From Gossypium raimondii (Eukaryota; Streptophyta; Magnoliopsida; Malvales; Malvaceae): a stretch of DNA of 64,000 nt. Positions 36,294-49,959 of this stretch are shown here, one piece after another; position 1 is the stretch's first letter, and the number at the start of each line of letters is the position of its first letter. The stretch is taken from positions 42,875,733-42,939,732 of the forward strand of contig NC_068571.1 in NCBI RefSeq assembly GCF_025698545.1, written 5' to 3'. The position numbers and the translations under genes are program-made. Under the pieces are notes generated by a model. It saw nothing but the letters and a program-made list of their open reading frames with translations, was not told where the DNA came from and made no database searches.

Positions 36294-38259
36294 CTAATCT
36301 AATGAGGTCCTAAGCTTTCTTCTGTACTTTATAACTGCCAGCCGGATATCTGCATTACTCCATCTTTTCATTTTACTTCCATGTCCTTCACCTGTTCAAA
36401 ACATATGTAGATATAACCCTCAAAAGAACTTTTTTCCGGCATTTTTAATTATCTCTCGATTCGATGTAACATTGCTTTATAACATAAGTTTAGGTAGAGC
36501 TCTTACCTCATTTAATGTTGTCCATATTAAAATGCATTTGCTCTTCTTTCTCCTGTGTAAGTTTCAAGGCTTTTGTCAGCTCTTGATATGTAGCCTGCAT
36601 GCATCTCTTTAACTGTCCGACATCCTTAGCAGTTTTTAGAAGGTAAGTCTCAAGCTTCTCAATTTGACAGAGCGTGTCTTTAATATGAGAAGCCGCTTCA
36701 TGGACTGACCAAAAATGATAATTGCCAGTGTCTGTTACGGTGGCAAATGTTTCTGCATTGTTCCCAGATATATCATACAAAGATTTCCCAATATTTTTAG
36801 GTATGGAAGGCACTGACTGATTGCAGTAATCTTTGAGAGCTGACCCCATTCCTGCAACTATTGATATACCCCGAAAAGATTCCACCATATGCTCGACAAA
36901 AGGTCTGCATTCAATCAACGGACTAACTGAAGCACCAAAAGTATCATTCACTGCCTGTAACATGGAATTGTGATCAGGTGGCTCAATTGGCTCCAAATGA
37001 GAGAGGTAATCCTTCTGAAGATTCTTTCTGACTTTCTCTGAAGCAATGAACGATGTTTCGAGGCTTGAAGTCCCTAAAGGATCACACAATGGTTGAGTAC
37101 CACTTCCGAGAGCATTTTGCGATACTTTATCAACTTCAGCATCTGCGATAACACTAGGCATCATACTTGAGCTTAAAAGGGACGAAGCAAAGGAAACATC
37201 TCTAAGTTGTCTCAACTCTTCTTTAAGTATCTGTGCCGGAGAGAATTCAATCCTCCAAGAACCCTCCCGATATATGAAAAACTCGAAAAAACCCGTACTG
37301 GACAGCATCATAAAACAAGTACTAGAAGAAGAAAAAAAAAAAAAAAGACGCAACCAACGATACCTACATCCATTTGGTAAATTCCCAGTAACAGACATCT
37401 CGTGAGTGATAATATCTGATAGGCCACCACACCGGAGTCTCATTGTCGATGGTCTTTCGTCTATCTCCAAAGACCTTGGCCGTGAACTCGTAGGACTCTC
37501 GAACTGCAAGAAACCACAGGCTCCATGTCCCTATATAAAGAGAATCAACCCTTTTATCAGTAAATGTTTTTAACACTCGCATCCGAACCCGAGTAACAGA
37601 TCGATCTTGGTTTAAGTATAGCAATTGAATTTCACAATTTCTATTCATCTGATGGACTTTTTTTTTTTTTTTTGCTTCGAGGTGCTTTTGGGGCAAAAAT
37701 GTTTTTTTATCTAAAAGAGAAAATGTCTGCAATAACCTTACGATCTCCAGTTAAGGTGAAATCTTTAAGAAAATTATGAACCCTAAACCTTAAAAACAGC
37801 AAAAAAAGGAGACCAACATACCTTTCTAATACGACAAGTAAAGTACTTGGTCTCCTTCCCATTTTCATCTCGCCGGTTATTAACGGTACAAGCACCGGCG
37901 CCGCAACTACACATCGGTGCCTTGACATCATCGCACCATTTGTAGAAATTTCTGCCTCGGGTGGCATTATCGCAAGTACAGTTACGAGAATAATATGGTT
38001 TTCCGTAGTTAGCGTCACTACGGGAAACCTGAATGGTGCAAGCCACACCGCAATGGCAGCACAGCACCGGAATTAGGTGGGTGTCGAGCGGCGGAGATGA
38101 AGGTTTTGCCGTTGGGTTGTCGTTGGAAGGGCAATATTTTGCCCAGTGACCTTGCTTTTTGCACTTAAAGCATGCGCCTTTCAGCTTTGTTTCAACCGAT
38201 GGTGTTAATGTCGGCTGACGTTGTTCTTCGCTTTGTCTCTCAGATTGATCGGCTGCCAT
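36294..38259 (-). CDS. CCHC zinc-knuckle plus double GRF zinc-finger protein
   Basis: Exons (minus strand): 37822-38259, 37364-37530, about 36508-37297. The frame to the TGA at 36508-36510 encodes about 464 aa. Residues 30-43 form a CX2CX4HX4C zinc knuckle (CFKCKKQGHWAKYC). Residues ~67-109 and ~117-155 are two GRF-type zinc fingers (CCHCGVACTIQVSRS; CSCGAGACTV ... CRIRK), the second completed across the first intron by GHGACGFLQFES. GRF fingers bind single-stranded DNA in NEIL3, APE2 and TOP3A, so a nuclear nucleic-acid role is inferred. The rest (about 220-464) has a coiled-coil-like Leu/Glu/Lys tail. The second intron is very short (66 nt, or 42 with another acceptor) and multiple-of-three, so it may be retained. 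A possible last exon 36294-36391 stays in frame beyond the TGA (see findings). The promoter is squeezed against the Pack-MULE at 38360. Confidence 0.8.
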
Positions 38260-40648
38260 TTCCCTGTTTATTTGTTTTGTGTCTTTCCTTCAAACAAGAC
38301 CCGGACTTTAAAGGCCATGAAATAATTAAAGTACGGCAATTTCGCCAAGCTGTATAATTGGATAAATTTCACCAACAGTCACTAAACTTTAGGATAGTTG
38401 ACAAAACAGTCACTCAAGTTTCAATTTAATCACTCTAACTTTTAAAAAATAACAAAATGGTCATCGCTAACCATTTTTCGTTTTTCGTTATAGGCGGAAT
38501 GAAGCTGCCATTTTCCATCCCCTATCACTGCTTTCCCATCCCTCTTCTTCTTCCTCACCATCACTCCCCTACTTCCATCAACTTAGCTTCCAAATCCTTA
38601 TCCGGTTCACTCCCTGCCGACATCTCCACCTTGTCCGAACTCCGTACTGTATTGCTTCAACACAATTCCTTATCTGGGTCCATCCCATCTTTCGCCAACC
38701 TTTCCACCTTACAGAACATTTGCCTCGACGATAACTTGTTCACTTTGGTCGCCCCGACGCGTTTACCAGGTTAACTAGTCTTCAAACACCGAGTTTAAGC
38801 GAAAACACGAAGCTGAGTGGACATTCCCAGATTTATCCCAATCAACGAGTCTCGTCGAAGTTCAATTCGACAACAACTTATACGGCACTTTACCCCATGT
38901 GTTCCAATCTTTGAACAGTTTACAAAGCATAAGGTTGTCTTACAACAACTTGAACGACACATTGCCGCCTTCTCTCGCCGGTTCAATGATTCAAAATCTT
39001 TGGATCAACAATCAGAATGTTGGGTTCACAGGTACTTTAGATGTTTTATCTAACATGACAGATTTGCTTCGAGTTTGGGTTCATAAAAACATGTTCACTA
39101 GTCAAATCCCAGATTTGTCTAAATCTGTGGGTATCTTTGATATTAAGCTTAGAGAAAACTTATTGACCGGTTCAGTTTTAGGATCTTTAATTAATCTCCC
39201 TAGTTTGAAGAACATTTCATTGTCTAATAACAAATTATAAGGTCCATTTCCAAAATTTCCCAACACAGTTGAGAACATTGTTGTTAGTGGTACTAATAAT
39301 TTCTGTAATAATAATGGTGATCCTTTTGATCCTCAAGTTACTACTGTAAGACCCAAATTTTGCCCAGGCCCAAACCTAAAACAAATTAAACCCAAACATC
39401 CCAAAACAAACCCAAACACCATAACCTAAATCAATTAACAGTTGAACCCAAATCAAAATAGCCCAACAAGCCCAAACCCAATCTACCTAACCCTAGCCCA
39501 TGTTCAGAAAAGAAAAAAGAGCAAGTAGCAGCAACCTTAAGTGCGCCGCACCTAGGGTTTTCAGCCACCAACTCCCTGCCATCGCCGCAACCACCACCAA
39601 CCACTCCCATCAAAGTACCTGCAAGGACACGCAACAACAGAGAAAAGCAACAAAATAGGAATAAAATAATGTAAAACAATCGGCTATAAAAGCCGAAACT
39701 AAAAACATGTAAGGGGGTTTTTTTTGGAAAAAATTGGAAGAAATAAAAAGTTTCTGAAGGTGATTTACTTTGGTTTTCCGACTTCCTTTTTTTTCTATTT
39801 TCGTTCTATATCTGTTTTTTTTTTTACATTGTTTCTTTCTCTTTTCATTTTCATTTTAATCAACATATAAATAAAAAATATATAAAACAAAACAAAGAGG
39901 AAGGAATTTACCTGTTTCCGGCGGTGGTGGAGAGGGAGAACCGAAAGGTTTCTTTCGATTTCGGCCCTCTTTTGCCGAGATCTCGGCTTTCCTGACCCCA
40001 AATACGGACCTTACTCGAAAAAGGGGACAATGTGGGCCATTTTGAATTTTTCTGCCATCATGGCATGGCGCCATCATGGCGACCTGGTCATTCAGCCATG
40101 GGGGCGACTACGGACATTAGGCCGGAGGCCGGACTGCCCAAAAGGGCTTGAGAGAAACTTAAAGTTATTTTTTCTTTTTTTCTGAAATAAGGAGGCAAAT
40201 GACCTTTTTTTTGAAAAACTGAGCTTTTATAGGTCCCCAAAACGACGTCGTTTTGGAGCAAGCCTATCAGGCCAAAACGGCGCCGTTTTAGGGTGACCCG
40301 CGTGTGACCCGACCCGCTCCAGGGGGATCCGCGTGTTTTCAATGGAAGGGCTAATTGCACTTTTAGCCCTTCCTCTTTTTTAATGTTTTTCAGTTAGGTT
40401 TTTTTTACATTCTTAAATTTCCCCTTTATTTTGTTACCGTTTTCAATTTGGTCCCATTGGAACGACTCGTTTTAGAAGAGAGGGGAAAATTTCCCTTAAA
40501 ACCCCTCTATGTTATGCGCGCGTTCAGCATAGTCCCTTCCCTTTGATTTTATTTGCGATTCAACCCCAAATTTTAATTTTTTCTTCGATTTAGTCCGTTT
40601 CTTTGTTATTTTGGTTGTTTTCCCCATTAAAATTAATCAATCTAATAC

Positions 40649-40649
<1 letters not shown>

Positions 40650-40687
<38 letters not shown>
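40650..40687. repeat. (ATT)n microsatellite
   Basis: About twelve ATT units in the middle of the solo LTR. Confidence 0.9.
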
Positions 40688-40689
<2 letters not shown>

Positions 40690-41224
40690 TTTCCCTTTAT
40701 GTATATATATTTACGCTACTATTATTATACTATTATTTCCACCTTATTATTGTTATATTTTTATTTATATTTACTTATTTAAATTTTAAATAAACTTGTC
40801 CTATTATATTACTATTATATAACTATTTATATATCTTTGCACCTTATTTTATATATATGTTTTCTATACCTTATATATACATATATATATATTTATATAC
40901 ATATTCTTAATTTTCATATATATATACACGTAATTCTATACTTTTTATATACTCTTTAATTTGTATATATATATACATACTTTCATATACATGTTTTATA
41001 TATTTCTATTATTTTTATAATTCATATATATATCTTTATTTATTTTCTTCATGTATATTTCGCTATTGTTATTTTATCTTGCTTGGTTTGTCATTTGGTA
41101 TTTTTATATATTAGTCTCATTACTTATTTATAGTTTGTTTTACTCGTGATTATTTTACTTACATTATCATCATCATTTCATTACACCCATTTTTTAGATT
41201 TTAAAAAGAAATTTTAAAATATAA

Positions 41225-41760
41225 GTAATATTCGTATTTTAGATCTTCGAGAGAATCGAGCCCTAACGTATTGGGTTCCGATTTTCTTCGTTGAATCTAA
41301 ATAATCGGGATTACTCTTTTAAAAATGATGAAAAGCTTGTTATCGAGAATTCAATACGTTGTGTCCTAACGTATTGGATGTGACACGTTGTTTTCTCGAA
41401 ACGAGGAGTTTTTGAAATAAATGCAATATTCAATGTTTAATATTTTGAGAAATTGTGCCCTAACGTATTGGGTTGCGATTTCTCCATTTGATTTAAACAA
41501 TGAATATTCTTTTAAACTTTATTACACGATTTTTTTTAAACTCAAGTTTTAAACGATATCGGGAGTTAAGAAAAGATTGTGTCCTAACTTACTGGGCATG
41601 ATCACTTTCCTAAACCCGAGATAATAAAATATTTTTTTAAATAAATAAAATTTTGGCATTCATTCGCGTATCGGAAATTCGAGACATTGTGTCCTAACTT
41701 ACTGGATATGATGCTTTCTTTCTCGATTAACGTGGAATGTGCCCCCTTTACCCAAAATTT
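41225..41760. repeat. Degenerate ~110-bp tandem repeats in solo LTR
   Basis: Five blocks share GTGTCCTAACGTATTGGG-like cores (near 41256, 41362, 41456, 41579, 41690), each between matching GAGAAATxG ... CxATTTCTC arms. The related LTR at 270-4882 keeps two such blocks (about 4365 and 4485). Confidence 0.75.
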
Positions 41761-42601
41761 TCAACTTTTTAATACAAGGATCGATTTTAAATTTCTTTAA
41801 AGTTTTCACTTTTCGACATTAAGACATTAAGTAATCAACTAAGGTACCAATTCGGGCGATCGAGGGTGCTAATCCTTCCTCGTATGTGAACCGACTCGAA
41901 CCCGTTTTCTAGATTTCGTGGACCGAAACCGTTGTTTTAATAAAATCAAATCATTTATTAAAAACAACCTTTTTCGAGGTGATCCAATCACACCTCATAA
42001 AAAAAAAAAAGATTTGTGGCGACTCCCGTTTCATTTTTCAAAACTCAAGTCGACCCCGTTTTCCATAAAAAAAATGGTATCAACAACTACATTGCTTGAG
42101 ATTGCTGGTGGTTTTGGGTACCCTGTTTTTCTCTCTAACGATTCGTCTGGAAATGATGCTTGTCAATGGGTTTTTGTTACTTGTGATTCACAAGGCAATG
42201 TGGTTAGTGTGAATCTCGCAAAGTAAAACTTGGTCGGAACGATTTCGCCAGCGATTGCGAACCTCACGAAGTTGAAGAACTTGAATCTAAATAATAAAAA
42301 CTTAACAGGTTCAATTGCTGATGGTGGAGAAGAGGGGGAGAAGGAGAGACAATCAGAGTAGGGGGAGGGATGGTGAGGAAGAGGGAGAAAGATGGGAGAG
42401 CAGTGATAGGAGGATGGAAAATGGCAGCTTGTTAACTCTGTAATTGAAAATAATAGCTCTGTTAAGTCTAAAACGAAAAATGGTTAGTGATAACTCTTTT
42501 ATTATTTTTCGAAAGTTGAGTGATTGAATTGAAATTTGAATGGCTGTTTTGTTAACTATCTTAAAATTGAGTGACTGTTGTATAATTTACCCTATATAAT
42601 T

Positions 42602-43850
42602 TTAAGAAAATTGAAAATAGGGTTTCGTCTTTCTATTAAAAGGTGTTTTGGGTCTTGGTTTATACAATTCTATGAAACAACATTAAATTTTAAAACATTA
42701 GCTAATCATATCTTATTACTTTTGCTATGCCAGAAGTCCAAAATTTACAGGCAAAGTTGTATTTTAGCATTTTTAAAAAGAGATTTACATTAATTTTTGA
42801 ATTTTTTTATTTAGATTAATTATACATTAAACCAGAGCAAGGGAAAGAATTAATTGATATGTGAATTGATACAAATCGATTAAATTAAGATAAAAATTGA
42901 TTGAATGAGCAGTTGAACTGAGTTTTAATTAGAAAATGACCACAATAATTATCTAAATTTTATTCAATAAATTAATTTAAACCAGTGATATAGTGAAAAT
43001 AATTAAATAGACGAAACTAAGATATACTCCACACCTGATTTGCCATTGCCACCCACCAGGTGACATTTACTGCCGTGGTCCATCGGCCTCTTTTTCATTC
43101 TCTATTCCACCGTTGGAGCTCAACCTCAGTTTAAATGCGATTACATGTCTAATTTTCTAAAAATGTGCCATTCAATTAATTAATCCTGCTGGTTGATCTT
43201 TTAAACTTCATACAAACAATTTTCATCCTTAGCTTACATCTATCGGTGTTGGATTGTCTGTCACAATTTTAAAAAACTGAAAATACTGAAATTTAAACTC
43301 TAAATTATTTTACGACTTCTGAATATTATTGAATAAAAGTTTTTAATCAGTGTGTTTAATAAGTTTTTCGGGTCAATTTTTGATTTTCCGAAATTTCAGC
43401 CCCAGTTGAAAGTTTCAACATTCTAAAGCACTTTTATAAGGCCTTGAATTGTAGAGGGAAGTTTTAAAGCTTCTCCGTATTATAGCCAATTTAATTACAT
43501 ATAAAGCATTTGCTGCTTGATAACAAGCTTCATCAAACAATAAGGCAGCCTAAAATACTCAAGAAAAACACTCACAATCCAAAGTAAGCAACCCAGAAAT
43601 CAATACTTATAGATAGTGACTGCTAAACAGCCTTCAAAACGAGTGCATATCGGAACAAAGTCCCGAGTTCCATCTCACTTTGTAAACACTAGAAACTCAA
43701 GCTCTTCTATAAGAGCAAGATGACTCAAAACAAGGTCCACAAGTCTTCATAACATGGCAATAAGATCGTATATAAAAACATTGGAAACATCTACATAATC
43801 AGACCATAACTAACTCATCAAATACTAAATGTGGCAAAGTAGTACTCGCT
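42602..43850. other. Intergenic DNA and SUMO 3' untranslated region
   Basis: 42,602-43,480 is AT-rich with no recognised gene. About 43,490-43,850 is probably the 3' untranslated region of the SUMO gene, being less AT-rich and contiguous with its last exon. Confidence 0.5.
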
Positions 43851-46023
<2,173 letters not shown>

Positions 46024-46453
46024 CTTGTTTTCCTCGGCGATTTTTGCTTCTGATTCTACTTTAATTCGATCTTTTTATAGAATTAGGGGTTTTTTTAAAT
46101 TTTTTTTCTTGGATTTCTATAGTATTTATCGAAGACCGAGCGCAAGGGTTTCTTTAATTTGCTTTTTTATCTTTTTATTATCAGTTCCGAAATCCGATAA
46201 CTCGATTTCCGTACGTTCATTGAAGTGGAGATTTATTACTGGATTATTTTTTATCCTACTTTTTAATTTTTAATTGATTGACTAATTATAATTTGACACG
46301 TATTCTACATAATTGATTGAGAAGGACTTAAGCATCGCTTTTCTTTTTCTTTAATTTAAAATTTAGTCCTTTAAATTTTGTTTGTTTTTCAATTTAGATA
46401 CCTAATTTTCTTTTTGTCTCACTTTAATACCTAGACCTTCTTCTTTTTGACTT

Positions 46454-46637
46454 AAGCCGGGATATCATAGATTAATGGATCATAACAGCAGGTATGCTAT
46501 GCCAAAACACAGGCCTTTCTTTTTCTTTTGGCCATCAACAAGGCACTGCCTTTTAGCTGTTAATCTCAATTAATCCGGACTACTTCTTCAAACTCATCTG
46601 AACTTAATGATATCTTTTCTAAAGTTTAATTTCTGAT
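46454..46637 (-). repeat. 3' terminal direct repeat of the endogenous caulimovirid
   Basis: It matches 53650-53833 from AAGCCGG to TAATTTCTGA over about 185 bp with roughly five differences. It lies downstream of the viral TATA box and upstream of where the primer site would follow, so it is the leader part of the genome repeated at both ends of the insertion. Confidence 0.85.
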
Positions 46638-46799
46638 GTGCAGGATCCATAGAAATGGCAAACATAGAGCATACTCTTAAACTTACGAGAGATTTTCTTT
46701 TATGGATACTCCCTATTCAGGCTGGAAGAGATGAAGGGATTTAGAAAGACATGGTTTATACAAACACACTACTATTTTTATTTTTCCAACTGGTTCTGA

Positions 46800-47000
46800 T
46801 TTACAACTGAGCTTCCCCGTCTTTATATAGAGAAGGAGAGCTAAGATAGGCAGATAAGAAGGAATCTACTTTTACAATCACTCATTAAGATAAATGACAT
46901 GACTCAGCAGATTTTTGCAAAAGTTAAAAGACAATAATTTACATAGGGATAAGCAGATAAGAAGGAATCTGCTTTTCTTGCTTTTATCCTAGTGACTCAG
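46800..47000 (-). promoter_or_regulatory. Viral (35S-like) promoter of the caulimovirid
   Basis: On the minus strand a TATA box CTATATAAAG (46821-46830) is preceded by two copies of GCAGATAAGAAGGAATCTGC or its near twin (46850-46867 and 46953-46970; each an imperfect GCAGAT/ATCTGC palindrome) and by two TGACTCA motifs (46900-46906, 46993-46999), the class of site bound by plant bZIP factors. It drives leftward, toward the SUMO gene. Confidence 0.6.
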
Positions 47001-47199
47001 CTTCATCTGTGTCATAGTCAGTGTTGATGTCAGAGGTAATATTTAATTCATCTGCTTTTCGTTTCTTTTCTTCTCGTGCACTGTAACATTTGAGCTCCAG
47101 CTATTCAATTCTTTTTTCAAGATCATCAGGTGGTATCACATCATTATTGTGTCTGGTAAATAGTGTAACACTAGATCCTTCTTTATGTATATCCTTTCA

Positions 47200-48130
47200 A
47201 GCTGGTGTGTCTTGTACTGCTTGACTATAATGCATAGGATACTCTTGAGACCATTCTTTTGGATCTGGTATGTTGGTCCAATATTCATCCAAGGCTTCTT
47301 TCAATTGTTTCTGATAAGGCGTCGGTGGATTCTTTTGAACATCCCATAGTGCATGTGATTTTCCTAAGAGCCATATTTCTGAAGGAATGATTTTGTTGAT
47401 CTGACACAAATATTTTTGCAAATTCTTGAGATTAAAAGGATTTTCATAAACCTCTTTAAAATATGTCTTATGGATCCAGGAACTGGGAAGAGCGGCTAAT
47501 TGTGTAGCTGGTCCATGCTGCATAAAATATTGAGGTTTATAGAAAATGATTACTATCCATTGAACACGTGTGTTTTTGAGGAACTCAAACATGAGCATAT
47601 CAACCCAGTGTTCTAAAGGATAAAACCATTTTAAAAATGTGGCTAGATTTTTCATTTCAGGAGCTTCTTCATTGTGGATTGCCATTGTCAAGAAATGCTG
47701 GAGATCAGGCATAAAGAACTCAATTCCTATGTGAAAAAGATGAGTTAGGTACCAGAACATCCATTTTAATTCTTCAGGGAATTCACCAAACTGGAACTTG
47801 ATTGGGTTGATGAATGGGTAATCAGGGTGAAATCCTAAAGGTTTAAGGAATAATCTTCCAAAATTCCTAAAAATGTTTGTCTGATAAGAGAGCATCATGT
47901 TCATGGCTTCTTTGTGAAATATTTTTTCTAGGATTAAGCTTAAAACCTCTGGAGGGTGATCAGGATGGGAATTTGGGTTGCATGGGAGAGAAAATGGTGA
48001 AGGTGGTTGTTGGGATTGTTTCTTTTTTCCTTTTCCTTTGGAGGAGGTAGGTTGGAACATGAAAACTTTAACTGGTTTAGGAACAGGGGTATCAAGTGGT
48101 TTTGATTCTGGTAATCTGGTTAAAATATCT
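47200..48130 (-). pseudogene. Caulimovirid C-terminal extension after RNase H
   Basis: Continuous with the RNase H end (FDVVHIKGKANVLVDILTRLP) is a basic, Pro-rich linker (KGKGKKKQSQQPPSP) and then about 250 residues of Trp/Phe/Leu-rich sequence. No domain name comes to mind. It is open over a long stretch. Part of the fossil. Confidence 0.6.
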
Positions 48131-48149
48131 ACAAGGACATTGGCTTTTC

Positions 48150-49450
48150 CTTTAATATGAACAACATCAAAAGAAAACCTAGAAAACCACTCTGCCCATC
48201 TGAAGAGTTGAGGATGTGGTACTTTCAAAGATATCCATTATCATTCCTCGTTGAAATGGATATGTCATCCTTTCCAAAAATGCTGCAATTCAAGCAGAAG
48301 GAAGTACCACATCCTTTCCAAAAAATGGAATGATAATGGATTTCTGCGTTAGAGAATCTGCCACTTTTGTATCCATAGAGCCTTCTTTTTCCATTGTCTT
48401 CTTCAAATAAAACTGCTCCCCAGTATTTGTCACTTGCATCTGTCTGCAAAATTCTTTTTTCTATGGATGGGATCTGCAATGGTGGTAAATGGGATGTTTT
48501 CTCCTTCAGCTGTCTAACTGCATTGGTTTGTTTGGATTTCCAGGGTGGTGGATTCTTTTTCAGCATTTTCCTCAAAGGATTTGTTAATTTTGCAATCTTA
48601 GGGATAAAATATCTAAGATAATTAACAATTCCTAGAAATTGTTGGATTTACTTCTGGGAAATATTACTGTCTGGAAATTTTTTGAGTTCTTCAGCAATAT
48701 TTGGATTTGGCTTATATGATTCCTTTGTGATGATCATTCCGAGAAACTCTATTTCTTCTTTGCTGATCTGTATTTTCCTTTCAGAAAGCATTATTCCTTT
48801 GTCAAGAATAATTTGCTTAAATTTATCAAGGAGAATTGCATGATCTTATTGATCTGAGCTGTAGAGTAGAATATCATCAATATACATCAGGGCTTGATCC
48901 ATGATAGGCTGGAAAATTCATATCATCGCCTTTTGAAACAGTGATGGAGCTATTTTTAGCCCAAAAGGCATAACTGTCCATTGGAAGTGCTTGATTGAGA
49001 TACAAAATCCTGTTTTGGGCCTGTCTTCAGAGCTTATACCCAGTTGCCAAAATCCTGCCTTCAAGTCAAATTTGGAGAAGATGCAAACATTTGCAAGACT
49101 TGAGAACATGCAGTTCTTGTTAGGCAGGGGGAATTTATCATCTTGTAGAAAATAATTAAGAGGTTGGTAATTGATTACCGATCTTAATTTTCCTCGAGCT
49201 TGCTCTGATCTTTTATTCACATAAAATGCTTCACATGCCCATTGTGAGTCTGAAAGTTCAATCAATCATTGTTCTTGTAATTGTTGACATGCTTCTTTAG
49301 CTAGTTTGAGATGGACTGGATTCATTCTCACATGACTAGCTTTGGTTGGATTGATATCTTCATTTTTCTTGAATGGAAGCTTGATAAAAAAAGATTGGAT
49401 TTTTCCATAAAAGATGATTGCATTTTTGTAGAAATTCTGAATGAGATTCT
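48150..49450 (-). pseudogene. Caulimovirid reverse transcriptase and RNase H remnant
   Basis: RT fingers and palm (RSVINYQPLNYFL, FSKFDLKAGFWQLGI, FGLKIAPSLFQ), with the YMDDI-region equivalent near 48,870-48,900, then RNase H (LQTDASDKYWGAVLFEE). This is typical of pararetroviruses. Interrupted. Confidence 0.8.
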
Positions 49451-49649
49451 GCACATGCTTTCTGTTTCAGTTCTTCAACAATTTGTTGAATCTTATCAAC
49501 ATCTATAAGGAATAATCTGGGGATAGGTACATAAGGCTTGAACATCTGTTTGAATCTTATTCCTTCTGGTAAGATTCTTAATTGTTTGGCTTTGATATAT
49601 AAGTCAAAACCAACAATAAGATCCTTTCTTAGGAGTTTTGAGCCCAATA

Positions 49650-49950
49650 CGGTAGTAGTGATGGAGCAAGTAGGAAAAAATTGGATCTTAATGGGCTTAC
49701 TCCTTAAGTCTGTGGTAAAAACTTTCCCCGATACTGAGCTGAAATACTTGGTATGAGGCTCCCACAATTCTTCTGGTAAAATGTCTGGATTCATGATGGA
49801 TTCTGCAGCTCCAGTATCAATAAAAGCAATCACAGTGATGGATCTACTGTATTTTTCCAGGTAAATAGAAACTGGAATGTGAGGAACTAGAACTTCTGTA
49901 GCAGAACAGGTTGGTGAAGAAGCATCTTGAGTTGAAAATTTATAATTCAT
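49650..49950 (-). pseudogene. Caulimovirid aspartic protease remnant
   Basis: The AFIDTGAAESIMN active-site loop (D-T-G) is followed by the flap and the second hydrophobic half (DLIVGFDLY). It lies between the zinc knuckle and the RT, as in the family. Confidence 0.8.
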
Positions 49951-49959
49951 CAGAGTCTA

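Larger units (their letters stand above)
39345..42085 (+). mobile_element. Solo LTR (2741 bp), TSD ACTAC, inside the Pack-MULE
   Basis: Starts TGTAAGACCC and ends ATGGTATCAACA. The flanking ACTAC is duplicated perfectly (39340-39344 and 42086-42090). It is related to the 3' LTR at 270-4882. It contains a TATA box in a palindrome (39680-39696), an ATT microsatellite (about 40650-40687) and, at 41225-41760, about five degenerate ~110-bp repeats around CCTAACGTATTGGG. It cuts the captured receptor-kinase fragment, so it came after the Pack-MULE capture. No internal region is present. Confidence 0.9.
38575..42325 (+). pseudogene. Captured ectodomain fragment of a TMK-like LRR receptor kinase
   Basis: Two blocks, 38575-39344 and 42091-42325, read through as one protein on either side of the solo LTR. 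The first block gives plant LRRs (SLSGSLPADISTLSELRTVL; LNDTLPPSLAGSMIQNLWIN; SLKNISLSNNKL). The second gives the spacer and second LRR cluster typical of TMK1 (SNDSSGNDACQWVFVTCDS; NLVGTISPAIANLTKLKNLN). The order and the W-x-G-x-DPC-like spacer match TMK family ectodomains. Missing are the signal peptide and N-cap, the juxtamembrane and transmembrane segment, and the whole kinase. At least three frame interruptions (one frameshift near 38772, TAA at 39238-39240 and at 42224-42226) rule out a product. No intron is visible in the captured part. Confidence 0.85.
38360..42592. mobile_element. Pack-MULE carrying a TMK-type receptor-kinase fragment, 9-bp TSD
   Basis: Long terminal inverted repeats, left 38360-38575 and right about 42355-42592, match over ~215 bp (GGATAAATTTCACCAACAGTCACT vs the right-end reverse complement GGGTAAATTATACAACAGTCACT; further inside CTGCCATTTTCCATCC, TATCACTGCT, TCTTCCTCACCATC). 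The flanks TGTATAATT (38351-38359) and TATATAATT (42593-42601) form a 9-bp target duplication with one mismatch, the Mutator hallmark. There is no transposase. The cargo is part of a host LRR receptor-kinase gene, now split by a solo LTR. The left end sits 100 bp upstream of the zinc-finger gene's ATG. Confidence 0.85.
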
